This document shows, piece by piece, positions 39,096 through 47,242 of a stretch of 64,000 nt of DNA (positions are counted from its first letter, which is position 1; each line of letters opens with the position of its first letter). Origin of the DNA: Saccharothrix sp. HUAS TT1 (GTDB lineage Bacteria; Actinomycetota; Actinomycetes; Mycobacteriales; Pseudonocardiaceae); NCBI RefSeq assembly GCF_040744945.1, contig NZ_CP160453.1:4278001-4342000 (forward strand), given 5' to 3'. The notes beneath the pieces were generated by a model. The model worked only from the letters and a program-made list of their open reading frames with translations, was not told the DNA's origin and did no database searches. A program made the translations under genes and the position numbers.

Positions 39096-39770
39096 CCGGG
39101 TCCAGGTGGTACAGCGGCACGAACGCCGCCGGCGACGCCGACGCGCCCGGGAACCGCAGCGACCGCACCACCGCCACCGAACTGCCCCGGTTGCCGTCGT
39201 CCGAGGCCGGCGCCAGGGCGATCAGCCCGACGACCACCGCCTGGCTGAACGCGCCCGCCGCCCGCAGCAGCCCGGCCACCACCGCCGACTGCAGCAGCCC
39301 GACCCCGGCCGGCAGCACCCCGCCGACGGCCGCGCCGGTCAGCACGCACCGCCGCGCGCCGAACCGGTCGATCGACCACCCGGTGAGCCGCGCGGTGCAG
39401 ATCGCGACCAGGCCGAACCCGGTCAGCACCGCCCCGCGCCCAACCCGAACTCCTCGCCCAGCCGCAACGCCACCAGGAACGCCAGCCCGCCCAGGCAGCC
39501 CCACGCGACGCACCCGACGGCGGCCACCCGTACCGTCCGCCGCGCGCCCCACCGCTCGCCGAGCGTGCCGGAGACCAGCATGAACAGGGCGAACGGCAGC
39601 AGGTAGCCGGTCAGCGTCGCCGCCGCAGCGCCCGCCGGGACGTCGAAGTCGGCGCCGACCTCGGGCAGCGCGGACGCCGTCATCGCGCCGCCGAACGGAC
39701 CCAGGAACCCGTCGGCGTACAGCGCCGCCGGTCGAACCCGGGCGAAGGGCGTGGACGGTCCCCGGGTCAC
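38995..39770 (-). pseudogene. Decayed MFS transporter with a frameshift and internal deletion
   Basis: On the minus strand, GTG 39770 (overlapping the PAC2 stop) starts an MFS N-terminus with spans 1-3 and the motif GTLGERWGARRTVRVA; it runs out at TGA 39423. In another frame, from about 39435 to the stop at 38995, the sequence continues as MFS C-terminal spans (TGWSIDRFGARRCVLTG and following). Together they code for about 250 residues, far short of the 400 needed, so spans 4-7 are missing and the frame changes at the junction near 39430. It was once translationally coupled to the PAC2 gene. Confidence 0.75.
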
Positions 39771-40663
39771 ATCCCGGTCGGGCCGCGCCCCGGGCCGCGC
39801 CCGCGCCGGCGCAGGTAGCGCTCGAACTCGGCGGCGATCGCATCACCGCTGGCCTCGGTGATCTGGAGCTCCGCGTCGCCGCGCTCCTCCAACGCCCGCA
39901 CGTAGTTGCGCACGTCCTCGTCCTCGTCGGCCATCTCGCTGACCGTGCGCTCCCACTCCTCGGCCTGCTCGGGCAGCGCGCCGAGCGGCACCTCGACGTC
40001 CAGCACCTCCTCGACCCGGTGCAGCAGCGCCAGCGTCGCCTTCGGCGAGGGCGGCTGGGACACGTAGTGCGGCACGGCGGCCCAGAACGAGATCGCCGGC
40101 ACCCCGGCCTGCACGCACAGGTCCTGGAACACGCCGACGATGCCGGTCGGCCCCTCGTAGCGGGACCGCTCCAGCCCGTACTTCGCCGCCGCGGCCTCGT
40201 CGTACGCCGTGCCCGTCACCGGCACCGGCCGGGTGTGCGGGGTGTCCATCAGCAGCGCGCCCAGCGTGACCACCGTGGTCACGCCCAGGTCCTCGATGTG
40301 GCCCAGCAGCTCGGCGGCGAACTTCCGCCACCGCATGTTCGGCTCGATCCCGTGCACGAGCACCACGTCGGTGGCCGACCCCGGCGGTCGGCACACCGAC
40401 AACCGGGTGGTCGGGAATTCCACCCGTCGGGTGACACCGTCCACCAATCGGACCGTGGGCCGGGTCACCTGGAAGTCGTAGTAGTCGTCCGGATCGACCT
40501 CCGCCAGCGGCGTCGCGTCCCACGTGAGCTGCAGGTGTTCGATCGCCGTGCTGGCGGCGTCGCCTGCGTCGTTCCACCCCTCGAACGCCGCCACCATGAT
40601 CGGGTTGGTGAGCGGTTCGCTGGGGTCGAAGGGGGTCTGGGCGGCCTGGTCCGGATCGGTCAC
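39767..40663 (-). CDS. PAC2-family protein
   Basis: 298 aa. GTG 40663 has TAGTCT 6 bases upstream on the minus strand and no ribosome site, so it may be leaderless. PAC2 marks include PIMVAAFEGWNDAGDAAS, VLVHGIEPNMRW and GALLMDTPHTRPVPVTG. Homologues are widespread in actinobacteria and related to eukaryotic/archaeal proteasome assembly chaperones, but a role in proteasome assembly is not proven. The tail is arginine/glycine-rich. The decayed MFS gene follows, coupled by GTGA. Confidence 0.9.
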   Translation of the reverse strand: MTDPDQAAQTPFDPSEPLTNPIMVAAFEGWNDAGDAASTAIEHLQLTWDATPLAEVDPDDYYDFQVTRPTVRLVDGVTRRVEFPTTRLSVCRPPGSATDVVLVHGIEPNMRWRKFAAELLGHIEDLGVTTVVTLGALLMDTPHTRPVPVTGTAYDEAAAAKYGLERSRYEGPTGIVGVFQDLCVQAGVPAISFWAAVPHYVSQPPSPKATLALLHRVEEVLDVEVPLGALPEQAEEWERTVSEMADEDEDVRNYVRALEERGDAELQITEASGDAIAAEFERYLRRRGRGPGRGPTGM

Positions 40664-40713
40664 GGCGTCAGACTACGACCACCGCCGCACACCCGACGCC
40701 GTAGGCTTGGCGC

Positions 40714-40893
40714 ATGTCGGATCGTGGCGCGCGGCCGTCGCCGGGCGGGTTCGCGGACCGCGTCCCCGCCGACCGCCCGGAAGCCGCGGGGACCGGCACG
40801 TCCGGGCCCGGTCCGACCGCCCCCGCCGTCCGCGCCGCCGGGAACCCGGTCCCCGGGGCGTCACGTCGGGGTGCCGAACCGGCCCGCCCGTGA
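40714..40893 (+). CDS. Possible 59-residue leaderless ORF coupled to DUF3592
   Basis: ATG 40714 lies 6 bases after a TAGGCT -10-like hexamer (40702-40707), the pattern of a leaderless transcript. The frame runs 59 codons to TGA 40891-40893, which overlaps the DUF3592 GTG as GTGA. The peptide is proline/glycine/arginine-rich with no domain. It may be a translated leader for the next gene, or the true start of a longer but different arrangement; coding evidence is weak. Confidence 0.4.
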   Translation: MSDRGARPSPGGFADRVPADRPEAAGTGTSGPGPTAPAVRAAGNPVPGASRRGAEPARP

Positions 40894-41351
40894 GAGCGCG
40901 ACCGCCCGCGTGGGCGCCCCCGCTGATCGCCGGCCTCGCCCTGCTCCTGATCTTCGCGGGCGGTCTGGCGCTGAGCGGTCGCGGCGCCGAGGAGCTGGCC
41001 CGGACGGGCGTCCGCACCACCGGGGAGGTGGTGGAGGTGCACGCCGGCGGCCGGTTCCCGGGCAGCGCCGAAATCCGGTACCGGGTGGCCGGCGTCCCCC
41101 GGACCGGGACGCTGGTCGTGGACGTCGCCCACCCGGCCTACCGCGCGGGCGACCGGGTTACCGTGCTCCACGACCGCGACGACCCCGACCGCTTCCGCAC
41201 CCCGGAAGTCTCGAACGAGCCGTTCTGGACCCTCTCCCTGCTCGGGGTGCCCCTGCTGGGCGGCTCGTTCCTGCTGGTCAGGGGGATCGCGGGGTTCGCC
41301 GGGCGGCGGCGCGGCGGCAGGCACCGGACGAATGGAGGACCACGTGGGTGA
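40890..41351 (+). CDS. DUF3592 membrane protein
   Basis: 153 aa from GTG 40890. Two membrane spans (about 10-28 and 112-132) flank an extracellular beta-rich domain with the DUF3592 pattern, TGEVVEVHAGG...IRYRVAG and then YRAGDRVTVLHDRDDPDRF. The function of the family is unknown. It overlaps the HAD gene by 8 bases. Confidence 0.75.
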   Translation: MRARPPAWAPPLIAGLALLLIFAGGLALSGRGAEELARTGVRTTGEVVEVHAGGRFPGSAEIRYRVAGVPRTGTLVVDVAHPAYRAGDRVTVLHDRDDPDRFRTPEVSNEPFWTLSLLGVPLLGGSFLLVRGIAGFAGRRRGGRHRTNGGPRG

Positions 41352-42009
41352 GCCCGCGGCCGTCTTGTGGGACATGGACGGCACCCTGCTGGACTCGGAG
41401 AAGCTGTGGGACGTCCCGCTCGGCGAGTTCGTGGAGAAGCTGGGCGGCACGCTGTCGCACGCGACGCGGCAGGCGCTGGTCGGCTCCAGCACCGCCCGGA
41501 CGATGGACCTGCTGTTCGCCGAGGCCGGGGTCACCCCGACCGGGGACGACCTGGTCGACGGCGCGGAGTGGATCAGCAGGCGGACCGAGGAGGTGTTCCG
41601 GGCCGGCCTGCCGTGGCGGCCGGGCGCGGCGCGGGCGCTGCGGGCGGTGCGGGACTCGGGCGTGCCGATGGCGCTGGTCACCTCGACCGAGCGGCGGCTG
41701 ACCGAGGTCGCGCTGGACACCCTCGGCCGGGACCTGTTCGACGTCACGGTGTGCGGTGACGAGGTGGACCGCCGCAACAAGCCGCTGCCCGACCCGTACC
41801 TGAAGGCGGCCCGGCTGCTCGGCGTCGACCCGGTCGCGTGCGTCGCGGTCGAGGACTCGCCGACCGGCGTCGCGTCCGCCGTCGCCGCCGGCTGCACGGT
41901 GCTGGTCGTGCCCTGCGACGTGCCGGTCGAGCAGGGCGAGCGCCGCGTGTTCCGCGAATCCCTGGTGGGTGTGGACCTCGGGGTGCTCACCCCGCTCCTG
42001 GACCGCTGA
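41344..42009 (+). CDS. HAD-superfamily hydrolase (beta-phosphoglucomutase-like subgroup)
   Basis: 221 aa from GTG 41344, placed behind the GGAGGA ribosome site (41334-41339); ATG 41332 is in frame but has no site. Motif I is DMDGTLLDSE, motif II the serine/threonine in VTSTE, motif III a Lys in NKPLPDPYL, and motif IV EDSPTGV. A cap domain lies between. It probably dephosphorylates a small phosphorylated metabolite; the substrate is unknown. Confidence 0.92.
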   Translation: MGEPAAVLWDMDGTLLDSEKLWDVPLGEFVEKLGGTLSHATRQALVGSSTARTMDLLFAEAGVTPTGDDLVDGAEWISRRTEEVFRAGLPWRPGAARALRAVRDSGVPMALVTSTERRLTEVALDTLGRDLFDVTVCGDEVDRRNKPLPDPYLKAARLLGVDPVACVAVEDSPTGVASAVAAGCTVLVVPCDVPVEQGERRVFRESLVGVDLGVLTPLLDR

Positions 42010-42018
42010 CGGCCGCGG

Positions 42019-42675
42019 TCAGGGAGCGCGCCGCGGCAGGGGGCAGTCGCCGCACGTGCCGCCGCCGTCGAGGCGGTAGTACAGGCAGCAGCTGCGCCGC
42101 CGGAACGCCACCTCGCCGGGGAACGGGATGAACTCGCCTGTGCCCCCGAACGGCGGCCCGGCGAACAGCTCGTCGATCACCGCGCCGCAGTCGACCCCGC
42201 TGCGGCTGATCGTCCGCAGCGCCCCGGCCGCGTTCGACGCCGCGTTGCCCCACAACAACCCGCGCGCCACCGGCGTGATCGCGCGCACCGCGTCCACCAC
42301 CGGCTCCAACGACTCGGCGATGCCGACACCGCGCACCGGCTCCTTCAACCGCACCTGCACGCCGTCCGGGCCGTACCGCCACCACAGGTTGGCCGGGCGC
42401 ACGTCGGGCGCCACCCCGCCCACGGCGCGCGCCGCGACCACCGGGCTCAGCACCCGCGCCGCGTAGCCGAGGAAGAACAGCGACGCGGCCACCCGCCGCT
42501 CCCCGGTGCGGTACCTCGCGGCGATCCGGTCGAGCGCGTCGGGCAGGGCGGGACCGGACAGCAGCTCCTCGCCGCCGTGCCAGTCGTCGCCGGGCCTGCC
42601 GACGTCGAGGGCGAAGAACGGGCTGAGGCCGCGGACCTGCCGCAGGGTGGCCAGAACCAGGGCGAACTCGGACAC
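42019..42675 (-). CDS. FhuF/FscN-like ferric-siderophore reductase with a C-terminal [2Fe-2S] motif
   Basis: 218 aa from GTG 42675. The C-terminus has the CC-x10-C-x2-C pattern (RRSCCLYYR, then TCGDCPL) typical of the (2Fe-2S) ferric-iron reductases related to E. coli FhuF. These reduce iron taken from hydroxamate siderophores. No siderophore genes are seen nearby. It converges on the HAD gene with a 9-base gap. Confidence 0.85.
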   Translation of the reverse strand: MSEFALVLATLRQVRGLSPFFALDVGRPGDDWHGGEELLSGPALPDALDRIAARYRTGERRVAASLFFLGYAARVLSPVVAARAVGGVAPDVRPANLWWRYGPDGVQVRLKEPVRGVGIAESLEPVVDAVRAITPVARGLLWGNAASNAAGALRTISRSGVDCGAVIDELFAGPPFGGTGEFIPFPGEVAFRRRSCCLYYRLDGGGTCGDCPLPRRAP

Positions 42676-42760
42676 GACGCCCAGTCTGCCGCCGCGGGCG
42701 CGCCGGGCCCGCACCGGTGTCCGATCCGGCAGAGCCGCCCCGGCCGCCGATGGACCGGGC

Positions 42761-43942
42761 CTACGACAGGTAGAACGTCATCATGTCGGCGCGCACCGGC
42801 GGGAACAGGGCGTGCATCAGCTCGGCGTTCGGACCGGGGTAGACGTCCGGGAACCGCGCGGTGAGGCCGCGCAGCCCGTGCGGTCCGAACAGCAGCGACG
42901 CCAGCATGTCCGGCGCCACGCCCGCACCGCCCGCCGCACCGGGGGCCTGCATGACGCCGCCCGGCACGACCGGCCCGACCTCGCCCGCCTCGAACGGCAG
43001 CCGCACGTGCGAGCGGTAGAACGAGACGACCGCCTCGCCGACCCCGTCGCCGAACCCGCCGGCCGCCAACCGCCTGCCGAGCACCGGCCGCAGGTGCTCC
43101 AGCAGCGCGACCGGGTCGCCGATCCGCACGTAGTGCGACTCCGCCCCCTCCGGCGCGGGCCCGAGGAACGGCTCCAGCGCGTCACCCGCGACCGAGCCCG
43201 GCCGCTCGGTCACCCCGGTGGGCGCGGTCAGCGCGAGCAGCGCGCGCGCCGCGGCCCCGTCCACCGCCGCCACCTCGCACAGCCGCACGTCACCGTCCTC
43301 GTCCGGCGCGGTGACGCGACCGGTGGCGACCGGCACGCCGTCCCGCTCCACCAGGCACTGCGCGCTGCCCTCCCGCGCCACCAGCCACCGCCACAGGGCG
43401 GGGGAGTGCGGCATCGACAGGTCGGCCCGCGCCTGCTCGGCGTCCTGGAGCCGGGCCATCGCCGGGACGTCCTCGACCGCGCCCGCGCGCAGCACGTGCC
43501 CGCCGCCGTCGGGAAGGCCGGTCACCGGTCGGGTGGCCGGCACCGGGATCGCGTAGGTGTAGCCGAACTGCCGGTAGAAGTACGGGATGCCGAGCATCAC
43601 GTTCACCAGCTGACCGCGGGCGGCGGACCGCTCGTGCGCCCAGCCCATGAGCGCCCGCACCAACCCGCGGCCCTCGTACTCCTCGTCGGTGGCGACCAGC
43701 TCGACCTGGCCCGCCGGGATCGGCAGCCCGTCGAGCACCAGGACCTCGTCCAGCAGCGTCGCGGTGGACACGACCCGGTCGCCGTCCACGACGACCGCGC
43801 ACGCCTCCCAGCCCGCCTCCGGGTCCTCGACCACCAGGCGGTGGTCCACCGCGTCCTCCGGTTCGCCCCGCCGAGCCAGCAGCGCCCCGATCTGGTCGAG
43901 GTCGTCCGGTCGAGCGGTTCGCAGCGCCAACCCGTCGATCAC
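42761..43942 (-). CDS. Eis-like GNAT acetyltransferase
   Basis: 393 aa from GTG 43942. The N-terminal GNAT fold has the acetyl-CoA loop motif in VATDEEYEGRGLVRALM and a FYRQFGYTYAIP segment, matching the enhanced-intracellular-survival (Eis) type. The rest contains a second GNAT-like domain and a C-terminal SCP2-like domain ending in MTFYLS. Eis enzymes acetylate amines on aminoglycosides and other molecules; the actual substrate is not known. It is divergent from a small GNAT-like gene. Confidence 0.9.
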   Translation of the reverse strand: MIDGLALRTARPDDLDQIGALLARRGEPEDAVDHRLVVEDPEAGWEACAVVVDGDRVVSTATLLDEVLVLDGLPIPAGQVELVATDEEYEGRGLVRALMGWAHERSAARGQLVNVMLGIPYFYRQFGYTYAIPVPATRPVTGLPDGGGHVLRAGAVEDVPAMARLQDAEQARADLSMPHSPALWRWLVAREGSAQCLVERDGVPVATGRVTAPDEDGDVRLCEVAAVDGAAARALLALTAPTGVTERPGSVAGDALEPFLGPAPEGAESHYVRIGDPVALLEHLRPVLGRRLAAGGFGDGVGEAVVSFYRSHVRLPFEAGEVGPVVPGGVMQAPGAAGGAGVAPDMLASLLFGPHGLRGLTARFPDVYPGPNAELMHALFPPVRADMMTFYLS

Positions 43943-44024
43943 CGGTGCAGTGTCGCGGTGTGGCGGAAGTCGCGCCAGCGCATTTTCGGTGGCTATCGCG
44001 GCCGGGTCCGCGCAGAATCCGCTG

Positions 44025-44465
44025 GTGACCTGGCTCCCCGCTGACTTCGCCCACCCGACCCGCGTGCCGCTGGACGCCGAGCACCACCTGCGGCCGATCC
44101 GCGAGTCCGATGTGGACATCGACTACCCGGCCGTGATGGGCTCGCGGGAGCGGCTGTGGTCGTTGTACGGCGAGAAGTGGGGCTGGCCGCCCGCCGACAT
44201 GACGCACGAGCAGGACCGCGTCGACCTGGCCCGGCACGAGCGCGAGCAGGACGAGCACGAGTCGTTCAACTACGCCCTCCTCGACGCCGACGAGACCGAG
44301 CTGCTGGGGTGCGTCTACATCGACCCGGCCGGCGACGACGCGCGGATCTCGTGGTGGGTCGTGGACGCGCACGCGGGCACGGACCTGGAGCGCGCGCTGG
44401 ACGCGTTCGTGCCCCGGTGGATCGCCGAGGCATGGCCCTTCGCGAACCCGGAGTACGGCATCTAG
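44025..44465 (+). CDS. Small GNAT-like acetyltransferase or related protein
   Basis: 146 aa from GTG 44025. It begins with PTRVPLDAEHHLRPIRESDVDIDY, a common start in GNAT-fold proteins, and has the beta-strand pattern ELLGCVYIDPA followed by ARISWWVV. The acetyl-CoA P-loop (Q/R-x-x-G-x-G/A) is not clear, so catalytic activity is uncertain. It lies 82 bases from the divergent Eis-like gene. Confidence 0.7.
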   Translation: MTWLPADFAHPTRVPLDAEHHLRPIRESDVDIDYPAVMGSRERLWSLYGEKWGWPPADMTHEQDRVDLARHEREQDEHESFNYALLDADETELLGCVYIDPAGDDARISWWVVDAHAGTDLERALDAFVPRWIAEAWPFANPEYGI

Positions 44466-44475
44466 GGTTCGTGCG

Positions 44476-44844
44476 GTGACCCCGTTGTCCCAGTGGACCA
44501 TCGTCGCGGTCTGCCTCACCGTGCTGGCGATGTTCGTGCCGTGGGCGTACTACGGCGACATCGACGTGGAGCTGTCCCGCCTGCCGCTGTGGTGGGCCTA
44601 CCTCGGCGCGGCGGTGCTGCTGCACCTGTGCGCGTTGCTGCCCGCGCGGGTCGGCCTGGTCTTCCTCGTGGTGCCGATCGCGGCGGCGGTGGTCGTCGCG
44701 ATCGGGTACGACGACGCGTCGGCCGTCTTCGACCACGTCGTCCCGGCGGTCCGGCCGCGTCCCGGCGTCGGCGTGCTGTTCGCGGTGGCGTCGGCGGTGG
44801 CCCAGGGGGTCGGCCTGCGGACCAGGGTCCGCGTCCCGGCCTGA
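44476..44844 (+). CDS. Small membrane protein of unknown function
   Basis: 122 aa with about four membrane spans. GTG 44476 lies 7 bases after TAGGGT (44463-44468) without a ribosome site, so it is probably leaderless, and its promoter sits over the stop of the previous gene. I recognise no family. Confidence 0.7.
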   Translation: MTPLSQWTIVAVCLTVLAMFVPWAYYGDIDVELSRLPLWWAYLGAAVLLHLCALLPARVGLVFLVVPIAAAVVVAIGYDDASAVFDHVVPAVRPRPGVGVLFAVASAVAQGVGLRTRVRVPA

Positions 44845-44895
44845 CCAGGGGTCTGCCTGCCCGCGACCGCTCGGGGGATGGGAGGATCACACCCC

Positions 44896-45159
44896 GTGAA
44901 GACCTTCGACGAGCTGTTCGCCGAGCTGAGCGAACGCGCACGCACCCGCCCTGAGGGCTCCGCCACCGCCGCGGCTCTGGAGGCCGGGGTGCACGCGCAG
45001 GGCAAGAAGGTGCTGGAGGAGGCGGGCGAGGTCTGGATCGCCGCCGAGCACGAGTCCGACGAGCGCCTGGCCGAAGAGGTCTCCCAGCTGCTGTACCGGG
45101 TGCAGGTGCTGATGCTCGGCCGCGGCCTGACCCTCGAAGACGTGTACAAGCACCTGTGA
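44896..45159 (+). CDS. hisE: Phosphoribosyl-ATP pyrophosphatase
   Basis: 87 aa from GTG 44896, behind GGGAGG (about 44879-44884). All HisE hallmarks are present: KTFDELF, the central [11 protein letters not shown] metal-binding helix and the [14 protein letters not shown] helix. It catalyses step 2 of histidine synthesis. In many actinobacteria hisG follows directly; here a gene remnant follows instead, so hisG must be elsewhere or the locus has been rearranged. Confidence 0.93.
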   Translation: MKTFDELFAELSERARTRPEGSATAAALEAGVHAQGKKVLEEAGEVWIAAEHESDERLAEEVSQLLYRVQVLMLGRGLTLEDVYKHL

Positions 45160-45227
45160 TCCTGGAGGTCGCCGCGCTCGACGTCCGCTCCGGCCTGGAG
45201 GCGGACTTCGAGGCGGCGTTCGAGCAG
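45156..45227 (+). pseudogene. 5' remnant of an antibiotic-biosynthesis-monooxygenase (ABM) family gene
   Basis: GTG 45156 overlaps the hisE stop as GTGA. The first 24 codons ([20 protein letters not shown] and following) match the start of short ABM-fold proteins of about 100 residues. After about 45227 the frame becomes arginine/proline-rich and no longer resembles the family; it stops at 45338. The 3' three-quarters appears to be lost at the junction with the phosphoribosyltransferase remnant. Confidence 0.65.
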
Positions 45228-45231
45228 ACGA

Positions 45232-45478
45232 CCGGTCGGCGTCCGCGCGCAGGGCGCGCACCGAGTCCGCCGCGCCCACCGGCGCCAGTCGGCGTGGGGC
45301 CCGACCGCGGGCCTCGCGCAGGGCCGTGCGGGCGGTGACGCCGGTGGCCAGGCCGTCGTCCACGACCAGCACGTCCTGCCCTTCGAGCCGCACCGGCCCG
45401 TCGCGGTACAGCTCCGACCGCCGCCGCGCCTCGTCCCGTTCGGCGCGACAGGTGTCGGCGAGGTCGTCGAGGCGCCTA
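45232..45478 (-). pseudogene. Internal remnant of a phosphoribosyltransferase gene
   Basis: On the minus strand the frame from about 45477 to 45232 codes for the core of a type-I phosphoribosyltransferase, including RRLDDLADTCRAERDEARRR, the PRPP loop VLVVDDGLATGVTARTAL and PVGAADSVRALRADAD. It lacks its N-terminus (cut at the stop of the thioesterase gene) and its C-terminus (cut at the ABM remnant near 45230). About three residues also seem to be lost before PVGA. It is a fragment bounded by two breakpoints. Confidence 0.65.
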
Positions 45479-46249
45479 GCGCTCCCGCACGAACAGCGAC
45501 TGCGCGCTGCTCCCCACCGGACCCCGCTCGTCGTGCAGCGTGCTGGTCGCCACGCCGACCCCCGACGGACCGATCACCGTCCGGGCGTCCAGCGCGAACC
45601 ACTCGCCGACCGGCTCGCGGTGCAGGTGCACGGTCAGGTCGGTGTTGATCGCGTACCACGTGCGGATGTCCACCCGGCTGGACACGCCGCTCGCCGAGTC
45701 GGCCGCGGTGAACAGCCGCTGCACCGCGCTCGGCTCCTCGCCCGCCACCACCCGCACCAGCGGCCGGGCCCACACCACGGCGTCACCGGGGGTGAAGATC
45801 CCGCCGCTGACCGAACGCCACTCCATCGCGGCCAGGTAGCCGCCCCGCCAGTGCTCCGGGACGGCCATCGGCTCGCACGACGACGGCGGCGCCAAGCGCT
45901 CGTCCCCGCCGGACGCCACCGCCGCCGTGTCACCGGCCACCATCCGCCACGCCCTGGCCCGCAGCACCGGCCGGCCGTCGTGCGCCAGCTCGGCCGCCAG
46001 CAGCTCCACCGACCGGCCCGGCCGCTCGACCGACGCGGTCACCGCCAGCTCGGCCACCGGCACCGGGCCGAGGACTTCGAGCACCACCCGGGACAGCACC
46101 GCCCCCGGCCGCGGCGCGCACCGCTCCAACGCCCGCGCCAGCAGCGCCGACGGCGGACCCAGGTGCTGGCTGTCCTCGCCCCACGGCCCGCTGGTGTGCG
46201 CGGTCGACGCGAAGCGGTCCTCGGCCAGCCGCTCGTAGAAGGCGTCCAT
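45476..46249 (-). CDS. Acyl-CoA thioesterase family protein (TesB-like double hotdog)
   Basis: 257 aa. ATG 46249 overlaps the upstream gene's stop (ATGA). Two hotdog halves are visible: HTSGPWGEDSQHLGPPSALLARAL in the first and SSRVDIRTWYAINTDLTVHLHREP in the second, as in actinobacterial thioesterase-superfamily proteins of about 260 residues. The expected product hydrolyses acyl-CoA, substrate unknown. The last codon touches the phosphoribosyltransferase remnant. Confidence 0.85.
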   Translation of the reverse strand: MDAFYERLAEDRFASTAHTSGPWGEDSQHLGPPSALLARALERCAPRPGAVLSRVVLEVLGPVPVAELAVTASVERPGRSVELLAAELAHDGRPVLRARAWRMVAGDTAAVASGGDERLAPPSSCEPMAVPEHWRGGYLAAMEWRSVSGGIFTPGDAVVWARPLVRVVAGEEPSAVQRLFTAADSASGVSSRVDIRTWYAINTDLTVHLHREPVGEWFALDARTVIGPSGVGVATSTLHDERGPVGSSAQSLFVRER

Positions 46250-47127
46250 CAGTCGGCCCGGTCCAGCGCGGTCTCCACGCCGGCGTCCGGCTCCGGCCAG
46301 CCCGGGTACGGCGGCGGCGTGCCCTCGAACGCCGGGCACAGCGCCTTGTGGTCGCAGTACGCGCACAGCTTGCCGGGGTTCGGCCGGAAGTCGCCGGTCT
46401 TGGCCGCGCGCAGGATGGCGTCCCAGATCGCCTCCAGCGTGCGCTCGAACCGGGCCAGCTCGGCCTCGTCGGGCTGGTAGGCCAGCGCCTGCCGGTCGGC
46501 CAGGTACATCAGCCGCAGCTGGCGCGGCACCACGCCGCGCAGCCGCCACAGCACCAGCGCGTAGAACTTCATCTGGAACAACGCCTTGGCCTCGCCGATC
46601 TCGCGCGGCGCGGCGCCCGTCTTGTAGTCGACCACCCGGATCTCGCCGGTCGGCGCCACGTCCACCCGGTCGACGTACCCGCGCAGCAGCACGCCCGAGG
46701 GCAGCTCCCACTCCACCAGCAGCTCGCGGGCGTCCGGGTCGAACCGGCGCGGGTCCTCCAGCCCGAAGTAGCCGTCCAGCAGCTCCTCCGCCGAGGCCAG
46801 CCAGGTCTCCTGCTCCGGGTCGCCCTCGGCGAACAGCTCGGCGAACTCGGGCCGCTCGGCCCGCACCCGGTCCCACGCCGGACCCACCAGCGACCGCGCC
46901 GTCTCCGGCACCCGCTCGGCGGCGGGCAGGCCGAACAGGTCCTCCAGCACCGCGTGCACCACCGTGCCGCGCACCTGCGCCCTGGTCGGCTTCTCGGGCA
47001 GCCGGTCGACGGCCCGGAAGCGGTAGAGCAGCGGGCACTGCTTGAAGTCGCCCGCGCGCGAGGGCGACAACGCCGGCCTGCGGACAGGACGCTCGGTGAT
47101 CGTCGGCACTGCCATGGTCGAAACCAT
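46249..47127 (-). CDS. RecB-like PD-(D/E)XK exonuclease with an Fe-S cysteine set
   Basis: 292 aa from ATG 47127 (GGGGTGG upstream); ATG 47115 is possible. The nuclease motif is the VDYKTG segment following an RVVD strand, with LLVEWELPSG and LRGYVDRVDV before it. A cysteine near the N-terminus (FKQCPLLYRF) and a C-terminal CAYCDHKALCP likely bind [4Fe-4S], as in AddB/Cas4-type nucleases. This gene near trmI and mpa matches the order around Rv2119 in mycobacteria. It is coupled to the thioesterase gene. Confidence 0.9.
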   Translation of the reverse strand: MVSTMAVPTITERPVRRPALSPSRAGDFKQCPLLYRFRAVDRLPEKPTRAQVRGTVVHAVLEDLFGLPAAERVPETARSLVGPAWDRVRAERPEFAELFAEGDPEQETWLASAEELLDGYFGLEDPRRFDPDARELLVEWELPSGVLLRGYVDRVDVAPTGEIRVVDYKTGAAPREIGEAKALFQMKFYALVLWRLRGVVPRQLRLMYLADRQALAYQPDEAELARFERTLEAIWDAILRAAKTGDFRPNPGKLCAYCDHKALCPAFEGTPPPYPGWPEPDAGVETALDRAD

Positions 47128-47242
47128 AGGCCACCACCCCGACAAGATCGGGTTCGAACCGGGGACCCGTGCGCCCGGCTCCCGCCGCGCGACGCCGTGA
47201 TCCAACACAGTGCCGATACACCCGGCACCTTAGGCTCGGCAC

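Noticed and set aside
47141..47170. A GGGTTCGAACC stretch resembling a tRNA T-arm upstream of the RecB-like gene
   Set aside because: No acceptor, D or anticodon arms could be built around it on either strand; it is a chance palindrome in an intergenic region.
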